From: Cercospora beticola
Taxonomy: Eukaryota > Ascomycota > Dothideomycetes > Mycosphaerellales > Mycosphaerellaceae
Reading direction: 5' to 3'
Assembly (NCBI RefSeq): GCF_033473495.1
Contig: NC_088939.1
Location: 3,224,001 to 3,288,000 of the forward strand
Length of the DNA stretch: 64,000 bases
Of this stretch, positions 46,301 to 57,144 are shown in pieces (position 1 is the first letter of the stretch; each line of letters begins with the position of its first letter). The notes under the pieces are model-generated. The model was given only the letters and a program-made list of their open reading frames with translations, was not told the origin of the DNA and ran no database searches. The position numbers and the translations under genes were made by a program.

Positions 46301-46594
46301 GTTGCACCGAGTGCTCCTCGGGTGGGTCGAATACTCTGCGCTCTCGATCAGCAGTTGGAGCATTCAGATGTTTGGAGAAACTTACAAGCACTTCTCGTCC
46401 ATGACCTTGATCACAGGACGAATGCCCTTTCCGCCAACTCGTGGCTTTGGCACAGCAGCCATTGAGCCATCGCCGAGGAATAGAGGGCCATCATCGTTTC
46501 TCGTCAATTGTGCAGCTTCCTGGATAGTGAAAGGCCGCACTCGCACAGCGACACTGATGCTTGACGCGCCGTCAACTGGGAGCGCGGCGGCCAT
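43320..46594 (-). CDS. KIP3: Kinesin-8 motor (KIP3/Klp5 type)
   Basis: Exon 1 (46594-46386) and exon 2 (46335-43320) are joined over a 50-nt intron; the phase-2 junction gives KVMDEKCL-VFDPPEEHSVQRF and 1074 residues. The motor domain is at about 10-400: SISVAVRVRPF, P-loop FAYGATGCGKTHTITG, switch I NATSSRSHAVLQ, switch II DLAGSERAS and HVPYRNSKLTRLLKFSLGGN. A neck/coiled coil follows (LKKIDEQMLLIKELQAQL). The Ser/Pro-rich tail has basic patches such as GTPRKRSPQKKRGVRW. The long loop-2 insert and motor sequence fit kinesin-8, which walks to microtubule plus ends and promotes their shrinkage in spindle and nuclear positioning. The assignment over other N-terminal kinesins rests on the neck and overall layout. 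ATG 46594 starts just before the first motor strand. Confidence 0.92.
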
Positions 46595-47316
46595 TGGTTG
46601 CTGTAGTTCACAAGCGCGTGTAGGGCTTCACGCACATCCAGAAGGCTCGTCTCTCGTGTCCGGCGTTGGTGGATATCGGAGCGATGGCAGTACGGAGGTC
46701 GGACAATCGAGATATGCGGGATTGAATGTCCGTGTTCCAGCTTCGGCAGCTCCTGCTTCAAACTCGTGGTTGCCGCAGCAACATCTTTCGCTTCGCGCGG
46801 CCCGCTGCCAAGCTTGCATAATAAGACACGCATTAATGTTCACCCAGCAGAACAGGACAGGACTAAAAGGAACAAGAGTCCGTCGCTTGACTCCTTGACA
46901 GAGTCGAAGGAGGCAACGCCAGTACGATCACGGAACCTCAGCTTGTTGCTCCTCGTGCCGGCATCACTCGAGCGCGGCTCATACTCTTCCTCAGTGCGGC
47001 CGACCAACAGCTTTTCTGGCCCTTGCTGCTTATGCTCTCATCGTTCTAGCTAGCGGTGGCAATGTTGTTGTGCGATGCCACGCACTCAGATGCATCGAGT
47101 TGCGAGGGCGACAGCCAGCGAAGCACAAAGATGAAACTGTGATGAAGCACAACACAACGATTGATGCCATGAATCCCCGCAGACCTCGGCCACATCCTGA
47201 TGATGCAATGCGGACGCGGGATGCATCCACGAGAGGTACACCCCCAATGTCAGCTTCGCCGAGTCGAAGTCGCAGTATAGATCGGATGGACGGCACAATC
47301 TAAACTTCTTTCGATC
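46595..47316. other. Divergent promoter region (kinesin-8 / MDR oxidoreductase)
   Basis: 722 nt between divergent start codons. Several short antisense frames only. No gene or repeat recognised. Confidence 0.5.
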
Positions 47317-48582
47317 ATGCTCAGTGCCTTCCGCATGTCTGCCTCCCGAAGACTCTCCCAGATTACCGCCCAGACGCGCAGCGCGTCAAGTGGAACCATG
47401 AAAGAGGCCGTTGTAGCCAAAGGCCCAAAGGTCACAATACGGGATGTGCCCATACCAAAGCCAGGGCCATATCAGGTCGTGACAAAGGTCATCTACAGTG
47501 GCTCAAATCCCAAAGACTGGTTGGTATACAGCAGAGAACAGCGTAGGTAACATATTAATCAATTGCACATCAGGAAACGACCACAGTTCATGCCCGACGC
47601 GGAACCTGTAAACCAAGGCGACGACATTGCAGGAATCGTCCACGAAGTCGGCGAGCATGTATCCGAGTTCAAACCTGGCGACAGAGTGTTTGCCTTCCAC
47701 GAGATGATGAAGCCTGGGGGCAGTTACGCGGAGTATGCTCTTTCCTGGTCTGCGACAACAGCACACCTTCCAGCCAACATCTCTTTCCAAGGTACGTCCG
47801 AATGCTACATACCAAACATTCAATGCTCACCTTCTCGCCCAGCTGGTGCCGCGATCCCACTCGCAGCCTTGACTGCAGCCGTCGGACTCTTCGCCCGGCT
47901 TCAGCTGCCATCGCCCTTCACTCCTCCCTCGGCCGCCAGCAATAAAGCCTCGAACGACTCTCGTCCTCCCACGCCTCTTATCATATACGGAGCAGCTTCC
48001 GCCGTGGGCTCCTATGCTCTGCAGCTAGCTCTCCGAGCCAACATTCATCCTTTGATATGCGTAGCCGGCAAAGGCATACCGCACGTGGAGAGCTTCATCG
48101 ATCAAAGTAAAGGTGATACAATCGTCGATTATCGGGACGGCAACGAAGCCGTTGTAAAAGCATTAAAGGCTGCAGCGGACAAGCACGGAGGCAAAATAGA
48201 ATACGCGTTCGATGCTGTCTCAGAAAAGGGAAGTGTAGAGAATCTTGGTCATGTCTTGGACCAGGAAACTGGTCGAGTCACATTCGTTCTGCCTGGCAAG
48301 AAATACGATTTGCCGGGCAAGATCAGGCAGTCTTTGACAACTGTGGGAAGTGTTCACGGCTTCCCAGATGATCTGAAAGACTTTGGGCATGTGTACTTCC
48401 GCTACCTCGCAAAAGGGCTGGAGGAAGGCTGGTTCAAAGCTCATCCTCAAGAGGTCGTGCCCGGTGGCCTACAGGGTGTGGAGACTGCGCTGAGCAATCT
48501 GAAACAAGGGAAGGCGAGTGCTGTGAAATACGTTTTCAGGATTGCTGACACGTCAGGTCTGGAGGGACATGAGAAGCAATAG
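47317..48582 (+). CDS. Zinc-less MDR oxidoreductase (enoyl-reductase/quinone reductase-like)
   Basis: Three exons: 47317-47519, 47574-47791 and 47843-48582, with introns of 54 and 51 nt, giving 386 residues. The leader MLSAFRMSASRRLSQITAQTR is Arg/Ser-rich without acidic residues and looks like a mitochondrial presequence. Starting at MKEAVV (47398) would remove it. Core motifs: NPKDWK, DAEPVNQGDDIAGIVHEVG, and the cofactor site IIYGAASAVGSYALQLA (AxxxVG). The zinc-binding cysteines of true alcohol dehydrogenases are absent. Relatives include trans-acting enoyl reductases of polyketide pathways and general quinone reductases; no synthase is nearby, so the latter is likelier. The first donor is GTTGGT, unusual but needed for the conserved DWKRP. 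The second intron is a multiple of three with no stop. Confidence 0.87.
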
Positions 48583-49039
48583 TCGATGTCGCATTTCCGA
48601 CTCAATAAATGCAATGGCCCATGTTCTCTGAGATCGCTTGGTCATGCCATGGTACTATCAATGAGATTCGTCCGTGTTGGTTTCGCTTGCACGGATGAGA
48701 CTGTAAAGTAATTCGGAATGCTTGGTCTTGTCTGGCCATAATCTTTTCCAGGCATACGAATTGTGATTATTGTCGCCTTGGATCGGCACAGTCTCATATC
48801 CAGTCTCGCCCCGTGACAGGTAAGCTGGAGTGCAGCTCGCAGGATTGACTGACGCCGGATACAGCACACTAACCGCAATTGTGTACCTATGCCCTCTTCT
48901 GGTAAAGATCAACAGCCAACTGAAGCTGGACTCCATTTCTAGACACCTACAGCCAAATCAGTGCTCTTCAAGACCAAAAGACTCGCCTTGCCCAGCAGAA
49001 TGATCGCATTTGCCCACGACATTCTCCGAAAGGAATACG
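48583..49039. other. Intergenic, no gene seen
   Basis: 457 nt between the MDR oxidoreductase stop and the regulator start. Short antisense frames of under 95 codons without features. Confidence 0.45.
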
Positions 49040-50648
49040 ATGGCCACTTTCATACACGAAAACTTCGAGGATGACACAGAAGACCCGCCCGGCTTCATGT
49101 TCGTTGTCTGCGATGAGCAGAACGGCAAGGCGCCGAAGCAGTCTAAAGCTCTGCGAAAACGGCATGTCATGAGGAATCATAAAGCTTCGATACGGGATGG
49201 AGGAAACCAGCCCGTGGTCAAGCAAGGTCAAGGTTTAGGTCTGATGTCTTGTCTGGGCCCAGCGAAGATCAAGGCCAGCAGGACGCCTAGTCGGACGGCG
49301 ACTTGCAGGCAACAATACGCGACTAGCGACGTGAGCTCCATGCTCATGCCTGCATCTCCCTACGAAAGTGTACGAGATGTCGTGCACGTGTGGCAATGGT
49401 TTTTCTATGAGGACAAGGCCGATGGCACCAAAGGTTTTGATGTCGCCAGACATCACTTTATCGAGATGCAGTGGCATCAAGCTAGGTCTCATGAAGTGTA
49501 AGCCGTCACAAGTCCAGTACACAGTAGCCAACTGACTCGTTCCTAGTCATCTTTGCGCTGCAGCCATGTATGCATACCGCAAGGAAGCCCAAATAGCTGG
49601 AGGCAACGCAGCCCGTCAAAAACCCTACTTGCACCAGAAAGGCCAGTTGATCAAGCAGATACAAAAACAAGTCGACACCTACGGGGCTGCGATCGACAGT
49701 GGCACCCTAGTTGCAGTAGCTATTCTTGCCTTCAGCCACTTGCAAGACGCGGAGTTCCATGCTGCTGGAATACACATTCACGTGCTGAGAGCTATCAAGG
49801 CACTGGAGCGGCTATCTGTTCACCAATGGCTCATCATTGCGTGGCTCGATCTTCGACTAGCTCTCAACTTGAACCAATTACCTCTATTCGATCTCTACAT
49901 CCCGAAGACCTATCGGGCCTCGATCCCAGACTGGCAGATCAATAATGGTGCGACGGTGAAGCGATTGGCGAACGCTTGCACTGTAGCTAGTCCATCTTGC
50001 AGTGATGCTGAGTTTGGGAAAGCACAGATCTGTGATTTGTTTACAAAGCTGTTCCAGTTGTTCTTGGCCTGGCCATACCTCAAAGAAACACGAGATCCGC
50101 CATTTGGACACATTTACGAGCTGGAATATCTCATACGCTTCTACCATCCGCGGCTTGCCCGACACGAGTCAAGTGATGGATCTGATGCAACATGCACAGA
50201 GCTGCTTTTGCTCACTATTCAGCTCAATCTATGGATTCTCTGTCGTTTCTGGACTCCAATACAACAAGCTACGCGCGCATGCGTGCTCGAGCGAGGTCTC
50301 AAATTGCTCACCAGCATCCCAGATATCCTAAGGCAGTGGATCGAGAGAGGAAATGCCGACATGCACTCGCTACTGTGGGTCGCTGCCACATTCGCTGCGT
50401 GTGAGGCAGCCGATCGCGGTGCTATATCATCACCCTCAGTTGCTGGACCGGTCATGAGGAAAGTCATGGAAGCGATTCAGATTGAGCTCGAAGATCTTCC
50501 TCGGGAGCTGAAGAATTGGCCATTCATAGAAGACTGTCATTTTGGACAACATGAAAGGCTTTGGAAGTGCTCGCTGAATGAAGACGAGTCTTTGACGATC
50601 GAAGTCGCCCCGGATTCGTGGTGGAGCAGTGAGGACCTGGCGAAGTGA
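49040..50648 (+). CDS. Fungal transcription-factor-domain protein without zinc cluster
   Basis: Exon 1 (49040-49497) and exon 2 (49547-50648) are joined over a 49-nt intron (GTAAGC ... TTCCTAG) at ARSHEV-HLCAAAMYAYRKE, giving 519 residues. The N-terminal GFMFVVCDEQNG and KALRKRHVMRNHKASIRD match the pattern of fungal regulators that carry a short basic leader (F.F ... R..VM..H) in place of a Zn2Cys6 cluster. The helical body (HAAGIHIHVLRAIKALERL, LLTIQLNLWILCRFW) resembles Fungal_trans_2. The role is presumably transcriptional but DNA binding is unproven. The ATG at 49040 is the first in the frame; the frame is open 10 codons upstream without another ATG. It is the second such zinc-less regulator in the window. 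Confidence 0.72.
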
Positions 50649-51113
50649 GCCTATACAGCTGAGCATCGCAATTTCACCTCACTGCTAGCTCTCTGCGGCT
50701 CTTGCGTACCAGTCTGGTTGAATTTTAGCACGACATTGACCACCACCCACTCGATCGGGCTCAGCATTGTTCTGGAGCAGCCAAATGTCCACACTGTCGC
50801 GTGAAGCCCGTTTGCGTATGCAGAGGAAGATCGTCTGGAAGATCAACTTCCTCGAAATGTGGTCGTTGCTGAGGTCCGGTCAGCGGAAAGAAGGAAGTTG
50901 GGCGCACTTGCCTCAAGAACAGCACTTGCTTGCGACGCAAGCAGTCACCACCAGGCAACAGCGCTCTCTAAATGTTCTGCTGCCACGACACAACTCTTCT
51001 CGCCAAAGTTGCTGCACTGGCATTACCGAAGCCAACCTCTCCACTCGGTCCGCCGCAGCAACGTCGAAACCACCACCCCCACAAAACCTCAGTCGCAATC
51101 CAAGGGAGTTGCC
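50649..51113. other. Intergenic or 5' part of the membrane protein gene
   Basis: Two overlapping plus-strand frames are open through this stretch: one from 50767 (including MSTLSREARLRMQRKIVW) and the one that continues into the protein at 51114. A spliced N-terminus is possible, but I see no junction that convinces me. Confidence 0.35.
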
Positions 51114-51794
51114 ATGTCTCGCCAGAAGCACGCCAAACCTTCCAGCGACCCTTCACTCCAGACACAGCGACTTCCTGCTCAGAAGTCTCGCTCTGGTCGA
51201 GTGCCGGCAGATGAGCCACAAACAGAGCACAGGGAGCGCAAGACCAAGGTGCACAAGATGCACATTAAGACGAGCACTACCTTGCCTTCCGGCGAAGAGT
51301 CGGACACAGAAGACTTCTCTGAGAACGATGAAGACGCGGACAACAAGGGCACTCTGCCATCTCATGAGTTATCCATCTCGGATCGACGTCCAGCTCCGCA
51401 CTCCTGTGGCAAGACTGCTCCCGAGATCATGATCTCAGATCGCCAGCCTGCCCCGTACTCACGATGCAAAGCTGCTCCTGAGATCTCACCTCTGCCCGGC
51501 CATCCTCTGCAGCACAAGCATCTACTTAAGCTTGCTGCTACTGGCAATCGGAAGGTTGAGACGAGGGCCGACGAGCCTGGCAAGGTGGAGGTTGGCATCC
51601 AAGGGCCAGTCACCGTCAACGGCCTACTTGCAAGACTCATAGAAATACTTGCCGACTACCCAATTCTCCTGTGCATCACAGCTGTGCTCCTTTGCGCGAT
51701 CTCTATGCCCGTCATAACCATCTTCGCGCAGGTCGTTCTGGAGCACAAGGTCTTATTGTTCTGGCTCTGGCTCTTCGGATACAAGTTTTGGTGA
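51114..51794 (+). CDS. Tail-anchored-like membrane protein with an internal duplication
   Basis: 226 residues from ATG 51114. The N-terminal 150 residues are charged and Ser/Pro-rich (GEESDTEDFSENDEDADN). Two adjacent 19-residue copies follow, ISDRRPAPHSCGKTAPEIM and ISDRQPAPYSRCKAAPEIS (51375-51431 and 51432-51488). The C-terminus has a strong hydrophobic segment (YPILLCITAVLLCAI) and a second short one (VLLFWLWLFGYKFW) ending at the stop, so it is probably anchored at its C-terminus in a membrane. The frame is open about 85 codons further upstream without an ATG. No family is recognised. The composition and duplication suggest a fast-evolving lineage-specific protein. Confidence 0.5.
   Translation: MSRQKHAKPSSDPSLQTQRLPAQKSRSGRVPADEPQTEHRERKTKVHKMHIKTSTTLPSGEESDTEDFSENDEDADNKGTLPSHELSISDRRPAPHSCGKTAPEIMISDRQPAPYSRCKAAPEISPLPGHPLQHKHLLKLAATGNRKVETRADEPGKVEVGIQGPVTVNGLLARLIEILADYPILLCITAVLLCAISMPVITIFAQVVLEHKVLLFWLWLFGYKFW
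51375..51488 (+). repeat. 57-nt tandem duplication inside the membrane protein gene
   Basis: Two directly adjacent 19-codon units in frame, 13 of 19 residues identical (ISDRxPAPxS ... APEI). Confidence 0.8.
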
Positions 51795-52164
51795 TTTCAA
51801 AGTGGACAGGAGGACAAATACGGAGAAGCTGTGCTGATGATGATTGCTCACGCAAACAAGGCAGATGTGTTCGGCAGGCGAATTGGACTTGATGGGGGAA
51901 ACGGCATACTGTAACCTGCGAACAATGTTGCACTGTACAAATGCATGTACATGCACGAGAGATGAATGTTAGTTGCAATCGCTCCCAAGAAAATGTGACT
52001 TTCCCTGCAGCGATCTCGGCCCTTTCACCCTGTCCTTCCCCGCCACCTCGGCGAGATTGCGTGATTGCGGATATCAAGATCCAACAATTTGTTGGTCTTC
52101 TTTGTTTCCCATTGATGAACCACTGCACACAATTGGAGAGAGCAGATCGATATCGTGGAGTACC
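51795..52164. other. Intergenic, promoter side of the next gene
   Basis: 370 nt. The second half is open in the frame of the gene at 52165 but lacks an ATG, so it is probably leader. No other feature. Confidence 0.45.
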
Positions 52165-52899
52165 ATGTCGTTAATTGGCAAGAGGAAAACTGAAGACGTG
52201 ACTCTCAATGGCTTCTACGCCGACGACAGACCCACTTTGAAGCGTCGAGGGACTACGGCGTCGCAACCCCACATTGAGAGCCAGAACAACTTCTCCAACC
52301 ACAACAACACTTTGAAATATGAAGAAGAACAAAACTCTCACGACCGAAATGACTCCGCAATGTCAAACCACAACGAAGAGCTCACCCAACCATTCACCCA
52401 ACAACTTCCAACCCCACCTCTCCATCAGGACGAATTCATGAACGGAGCCGATGAATACCCATTACCCGGACAACAACATCATCACCAATACTTCGGGCAA
52501 CAACACCAACAACAAAGACTCCAAGCTCTCTACACAAGCCTCACAGCCTTCATCGCCAGCCAAAATTTATCCTCCCTAGAACCGCACCTACCGACATCAA
52601 CACAGCCCCAAACATTCATCGTCCAAGCCCGACATCTGATTCAAAATCTCAACTCCCACCTCACTTCTCTCCAAAATATAGCAATCTCCCAACTCAAACT
52701 CCGAACTCAAATGTCATCCCTCGGAGTTACTCAGAGTGTAATTTCGAATTTAGATTCCGCACTCCAGGGTTTGGATACTCAGATGATGGAATTCATGGTT
52801 GGGTTACAGGGCATAGAAATGGAAGTGGACGCGATTGAAGCAGAGCTGTCATCTGCATCACAACATCAAAATCATGTCACAGAAGTGGCCATGTTATGA
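52165..52899 (+). CDS. Gln/His-rich coiled-coil protein of unknown function
   Basis: 244 residues from ATG 52165 (ACCATGTC context). The N-terminus has basic clusters that may serve nuclear import (GKRKTED, TLKRRGT). The middle is Asn/Gln/His-rich (GQQHHHQYFGQQHQQQ). The C-terminal 120 residues are helical with heptads (IVQARHLIQNLNSHLTSL, QSVISNLDSALQGLDTQMME) ending with a Met/Glu-rich helix. This suggests a coiled-coil nuclear protein. No domain is recognised. The long frame with ordered C-terminus and matching start supports a real gene. Single exon. Confidence 0.62.
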   Translation: MSLIGKRKTEDVTLNGFYADDRPTLKRRGTTASQPHIESQNNFSNHNNTLKYEEEQNSHDRNDSAMSNHNEELTQPFTQQLPTPPLHQDEFMNGADEYPLPGQQHHHQYFGQQHQQQRLQALYTSLTAFIASQNLSSLEPHLPTSTQPQTFIVQARHLIQNLNSHLTSLQNIAISQLKLRTQMSSLGVTQSVISNLDSALQGLDTQMMEFMVGLQGIEMEVDAIEAELSSASQHQNHVTEVAML

Positions 52900-53462
52900 C
52901 TGAAAGTCTTACGAGGAAGGTGGCGAGGAGATGCATCTCAGCATATTGCGATCTGGCGTTCACTTTTTTGTACCAAAATATTCCTTTCACATCAATGCAT
53001 TTCGCTTCATGCGGTTCTGCCTTCGACCGCGAGCACATATATAGGCAGCGCATTTTTATGTACGACACACATAGCCCGTCATCAAACGAACAGAGTCCAA
53101 CTCAAGGACAAAACATGTACTCCGCCTTTTTTGAAACCACGCGCAAATGAACAACGCCATGTCATGACAAACGCCTGAGAAAATGCCCCATCATCGACAC
53201 ACTGTCTCGTGGGCTTCGCCAAATGCAAATCCCTCTTTTCGTCCCGCTGTTTTGACACCCATAACTCCACGCTCGCACAAAAATTGATCTCATCACGGAA
53301 ACGCGTTGTCATATTGCTCTTCTCTTTTCTATTCGCGGAAGGTACCAGGTTCCCTTCACTCGCTCGTCTGTTCTGTTGTCGTAGTTGGTTCGCATCGCGA
53401 GATCCAGCAGCTACAAGACCTCGTCGAGTCCCTGTTCCCAGGTTGCTGTCGGTTGTGACTGG
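52900..53462. other. Convergent intergenic region
   Basis: 563 nt between the coiled-coil protein gene and the 3' end of the kinase gene. An 84-codon plus frame (52896-53150) has no features. TATATA occurs at about 53038 with no gene behind it. Confidence 0.45.
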
Positions 53463-56400
53463 CTACACGACTGTTCTCGGCGAGGCAGATCGGTCGTCCT
53501 GGGCGTCCTGCGAGAGAGCTGACGCATGGAAGGATCGCCCGGTAGTGTCAAATGTGGCACTAGCGCTCGCTGTAGTGCCATCGTGGCTCGCAAGCTCCTG
53601 TGAGTTTCGCCCGCTTACCATCACAATGGTAGTGTTGTGAGATCCCCGCCGTTCCTCTGGCGGCGTCATCTGCTCCTCGGGCTCCTCTGGTATCGGCGTG
53701 ATATATTCCTTTAGCACCTTCTTGAGCTGTGGTCTTCGAATTGGCTTTGAGCTGTTTGAGTGTCAGTACTTCGTCTTATGGCACCCTAGTGTCTGGGACC
53801 TTACAGGAAATAATTCATGCCAGAGTCCATGCAATCCTTGATGTTGTTCTCTTCCGCATATGCTGTCAAGGCCACAATTGGTTCCTGGTACCCAATCTGG
53901 CGAATCAGTCGCGTGCTGGTGAGTCCATCCACATTTGGCATCTGTACGTCCATAAAGATGAGGTTGAATGCTTGGCTCCCAGGGCACATAGACTCTTTGA
54001 CTAAGTCCAGCGCTTCTTGACCGTCTTTGGCGACTACAACATCATAAATGTCTTCAAGTTTGAGCATGCGCAGAACGACCTCTAGTGATGTTATGTTAGC
54101 AAATGACTTTAGACATGTCGTCGCATCTCGAGCGGACTCAACAAACCTTGATTGACTTTGTTGTCTTCTGCCACAAGCACCCGAATCCTACCGGTCCTGC
54201 TCGCTGAAGCAGACATTCGTCGCATAGCTTCACCTTGTGCGTCTGTATCGTCAAGTGTCTTGTTCGATGCGAAAAAGGGTTGACTCAAACCGACAAGGCG
54301 GGGTTGAGACTGAGCGCTTATATCTCCAGGAGGATGTGCCATAGGTTTTGTGCTCTCGTTCACACTTGAGACCTCGGGATCGTACTCCACACTGCCATGA
54401 GAACGCTGCGGCGAAGCGGAGCGAGAGCCCGCATCGAAAGAACTCGCCCCACATACTTCCTCGCCGTGACCCAGAGCAGAACTGGCAGCACTGTCCGCGC
54501 GGGTCTGGACATGGCGCAATGGGATCTTCATCGTGAAGGTGCTGCCAGAACCGATTTCGCTGTGCACACTCATGGATCCTCTCATCAGACTGGCCAGCTG
54601 CGAGCAGATTGAAAGGCCCAAGCCAGTGCCGCCGTATTTCTTGCTGAGACCCAAATCACCCTGCACGAAAGGCTCGAAGATTTTATCCTGCAGGTCCTGC
54701 GGGATGCCCGGACCTGTATCCGTTACTTCGAATTCGAAAGAGATGTACTTCTTAGAGGCAGGCGACCGCGCTCGCTCCGCCACGTGCACGATTGCATGTG
54801 GTTTGTCCAGGACATTAATGGCATTGGCGGTGCCAAATCGTTGCATTGACGCGTCCGAATTTCTTTGAGTGCCACCTTTTGAAATAGACAGATCAGAATC
54901 CCTCTTCCGAGGAATCTGCAGAGACTGTCTGGAATTGACAGAAGTCTTACGGCTACCAATATCGGGCAGCTCTGGCAGGGCACGAATCGTGAGTGTTACA
55001 GTCCCTCCAGGGGGCGTGAACTTGAGACTGTTCGATACGAGATTGATGACAACCTGGAGGATGCGATGAATGTCGCCCCACAAGATCATATCTCTCATGC
55101 GTCCGCTGGCACCTGGCCCACACCCGGAGAGCTGATCGGGAGCTGCACTGTCGTTGTCCATGTCGTGGATGCCTTCGAATTGCACCTTGAGATCGATGTG
55201 GCCTTCCTTGGCTTGTTTCTCGAAAATGGCCAAAATCTGCAGACTGACATCGCGCAAGCGGAACTCCTTTTCGTCGAGCGTCAAGTGCTGGCCAACCTGG
55301 TTTTTGCTGAATGTGAGAAGGTCTGTAAGGAGATTTAGCAGCAAATCACCTGATTTATAGATGATGCCGAGCGATCGCTTCAGACGAAGAGGATCATCTT
55401 CCTGCATGCACACAGCACACATGCCAAGAATGCCATTGAGCGGCGTCTTGAGCTCATGGCTAATGTTTGCGATGAAGAGCGTCTTGCTCTCGTTTGCAGC
55501 CTCGGCTGCCTTTTTGCTAAGCTCCAGTTCGGCCGTCCGCTGCCTCACACGCTCTTCCAATTTGGAATACTGCATCATAAGCTCGTCTGACATCTCATTG
55601 AAGGTGTGTGTCAAGTCGGTCAGCTCGTCCTTGATGCAGCCTTTGCGCTGCTTCACACGGCCAGGGATGCGGAAATTCCGTTTCCTCCGCTCAAGACGCT
55701 TAGACTGGGAGTCCTCGGTGAACCTGCGCGTCCATCTAGCAAAAGGCGACTTTAGACCTCTGTCTCGAAATCCCTCTTTCCTGGCGATCGCTTCGTCCAG
55801 ATCTGTTGTGTCTTGATGTCCATCAGCAGCTGCGTCTCTCAGGTACCCAAGAGAGTCCATATCTGATTGTCCATCCGTGCTAGGGGGATCGACAGATCTC
55901 AGTGTTGCCTCTCGCAGACGTAAAATGGGTTGCGCAGCGAAGTGCGCGAGTGGAGCGGCGATGATTGCCATTAAGCCAGCAGTCGCGAAGAGACAGGCGA
56001 GTATGACCTTTCGCAAGGTGTCGATGGGTTGCCACACTTCGTCTCGTGACATTTCAAGCAGTATGGTCCAGTTCACCAGATTGTTGGCAGGCATGGCGAA
56101 GCCAACGCTGACTTTCTTGCCAGCCTCGTTCCTCGCCCTCAGCTCGGCGCCTGAAGCTCCAGTACCGTTGGTGAGCGCGAGAGCTCGAGACAGAGCTGGA
56201 TAGTCGCCAGCGCTGAACGCAGGATTGGTGCCACTGCTCGTCTGGCCGGGATGTCGGCTGCTATACGATTGATTCAGAGGCATCACATATTGCACGTTCA
56301 GTCCGGGTGGAATACCAGACTCGAGATGGACATCGGCGGGAAATAAGTTTGTCGAATCAGCTGGCCCGATCAGTAGCGTCTCTCCAGTCTTGCCCAGTCC

Positions 56401-57144
56401 TTCTGCAGAGTCCATGACTTGAGACACTAGTCTCGCATCCATGACCAGTGTCACATATCCCAGCAAATCATTGGAATTGCTGTTATTGGTTACAGGCATC
56501 GTGATTGAGAGGAGAGAAAAAGTAGCGTTGACGGTCCATGGCCCCAGTAATAAGGCACGCTCGGGAGTAAACACGAAGTCGTTGTACCGTGCTGCACCAT
56601 TGTCGAGATAGGTCAAGTTTGGGTATAGGTGGGGTGGATAGGATGATTCTGTGTCGTTGGCGCCCAGATAGACTGTCGATCCATTAGTGTAGGAATAGGG
56701 CAGAGCTATCCTTTGCATATCCGATGTGGCGGTGGTGTTCATCAGAGCATACGGCCCGTTGACACCATTGGCATCTCGTGGGTACAATCGAGATTGCAGC
56801 AGTAAGCGTTGCCCTAACGAAGCTCCGCCTCCTACGGCAGCTCGCATGTCTGCTCTGGCACGAGTCCAGTTCTCGGACGTGTTGTTGCCATCAGCATAGT
56901 ACCTAAGCAATGCGGTCTGCAACAGCACGCGAGATGCCACAAAGCTGGCTGCGGTCTGCATGACATCCAGGTTGCTAGACAGCTGGCCAGCCTTGAGCGC
57001 AGCCGTCAGTGCCAGGCGGGAGGCTCTGAGGTCGAGCACGAAGTCGTGAATTGTGATCCATACTGCGACAGAGATGACGGCCAGGCCGACGAGGGAAGAG
57101 ATCAGGATTAAGCCGCCCAACTGCAGCCGTATGGATATGCGCAT
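53463..57144 (-). CDS. SLN1: SLN1-type hybrid sensor histidine kinase (osmosensor)
   Basis: Three exons: 57144-54147, 54081-53805 and 53751-53463, with 65- and 53-nt introns, giving 1187 residues. TM1 ([19 protein letters not shown]) and TM2 ([17 protein letters not shown], about 380) enclose an extracellular sensor region with N-glycosylation sites. A HAMP-like stretch precedes the kinase: H-box [15 protein letters not shown] (His near 560), N-box [16 protein letters not shown]1 VTDTGPGIP and G2 [10 protein letters not shown] receiver domain spans exons 1-3: [19 protein letters not shown], phospho-acceptor Asp in [11 protein letters not shown] near 1042, and ALTAYA. The conserved end [14 protein letters not shown] needs the second splice. 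Such kinases feed the Ypd1-Ssk1/Skn7 phosphorelay that controls the HOG pathway. The first donor (GTTTGT) is weak but fixed by the receiver motif. The ATG at 57144 directly precedes TM1. Confidence 0.93.

Noticed and set aside
46107..46898. 263-codon plus-strand frame
   Set aside because: Antisense to the kinesin motor domain; no domain of its own.
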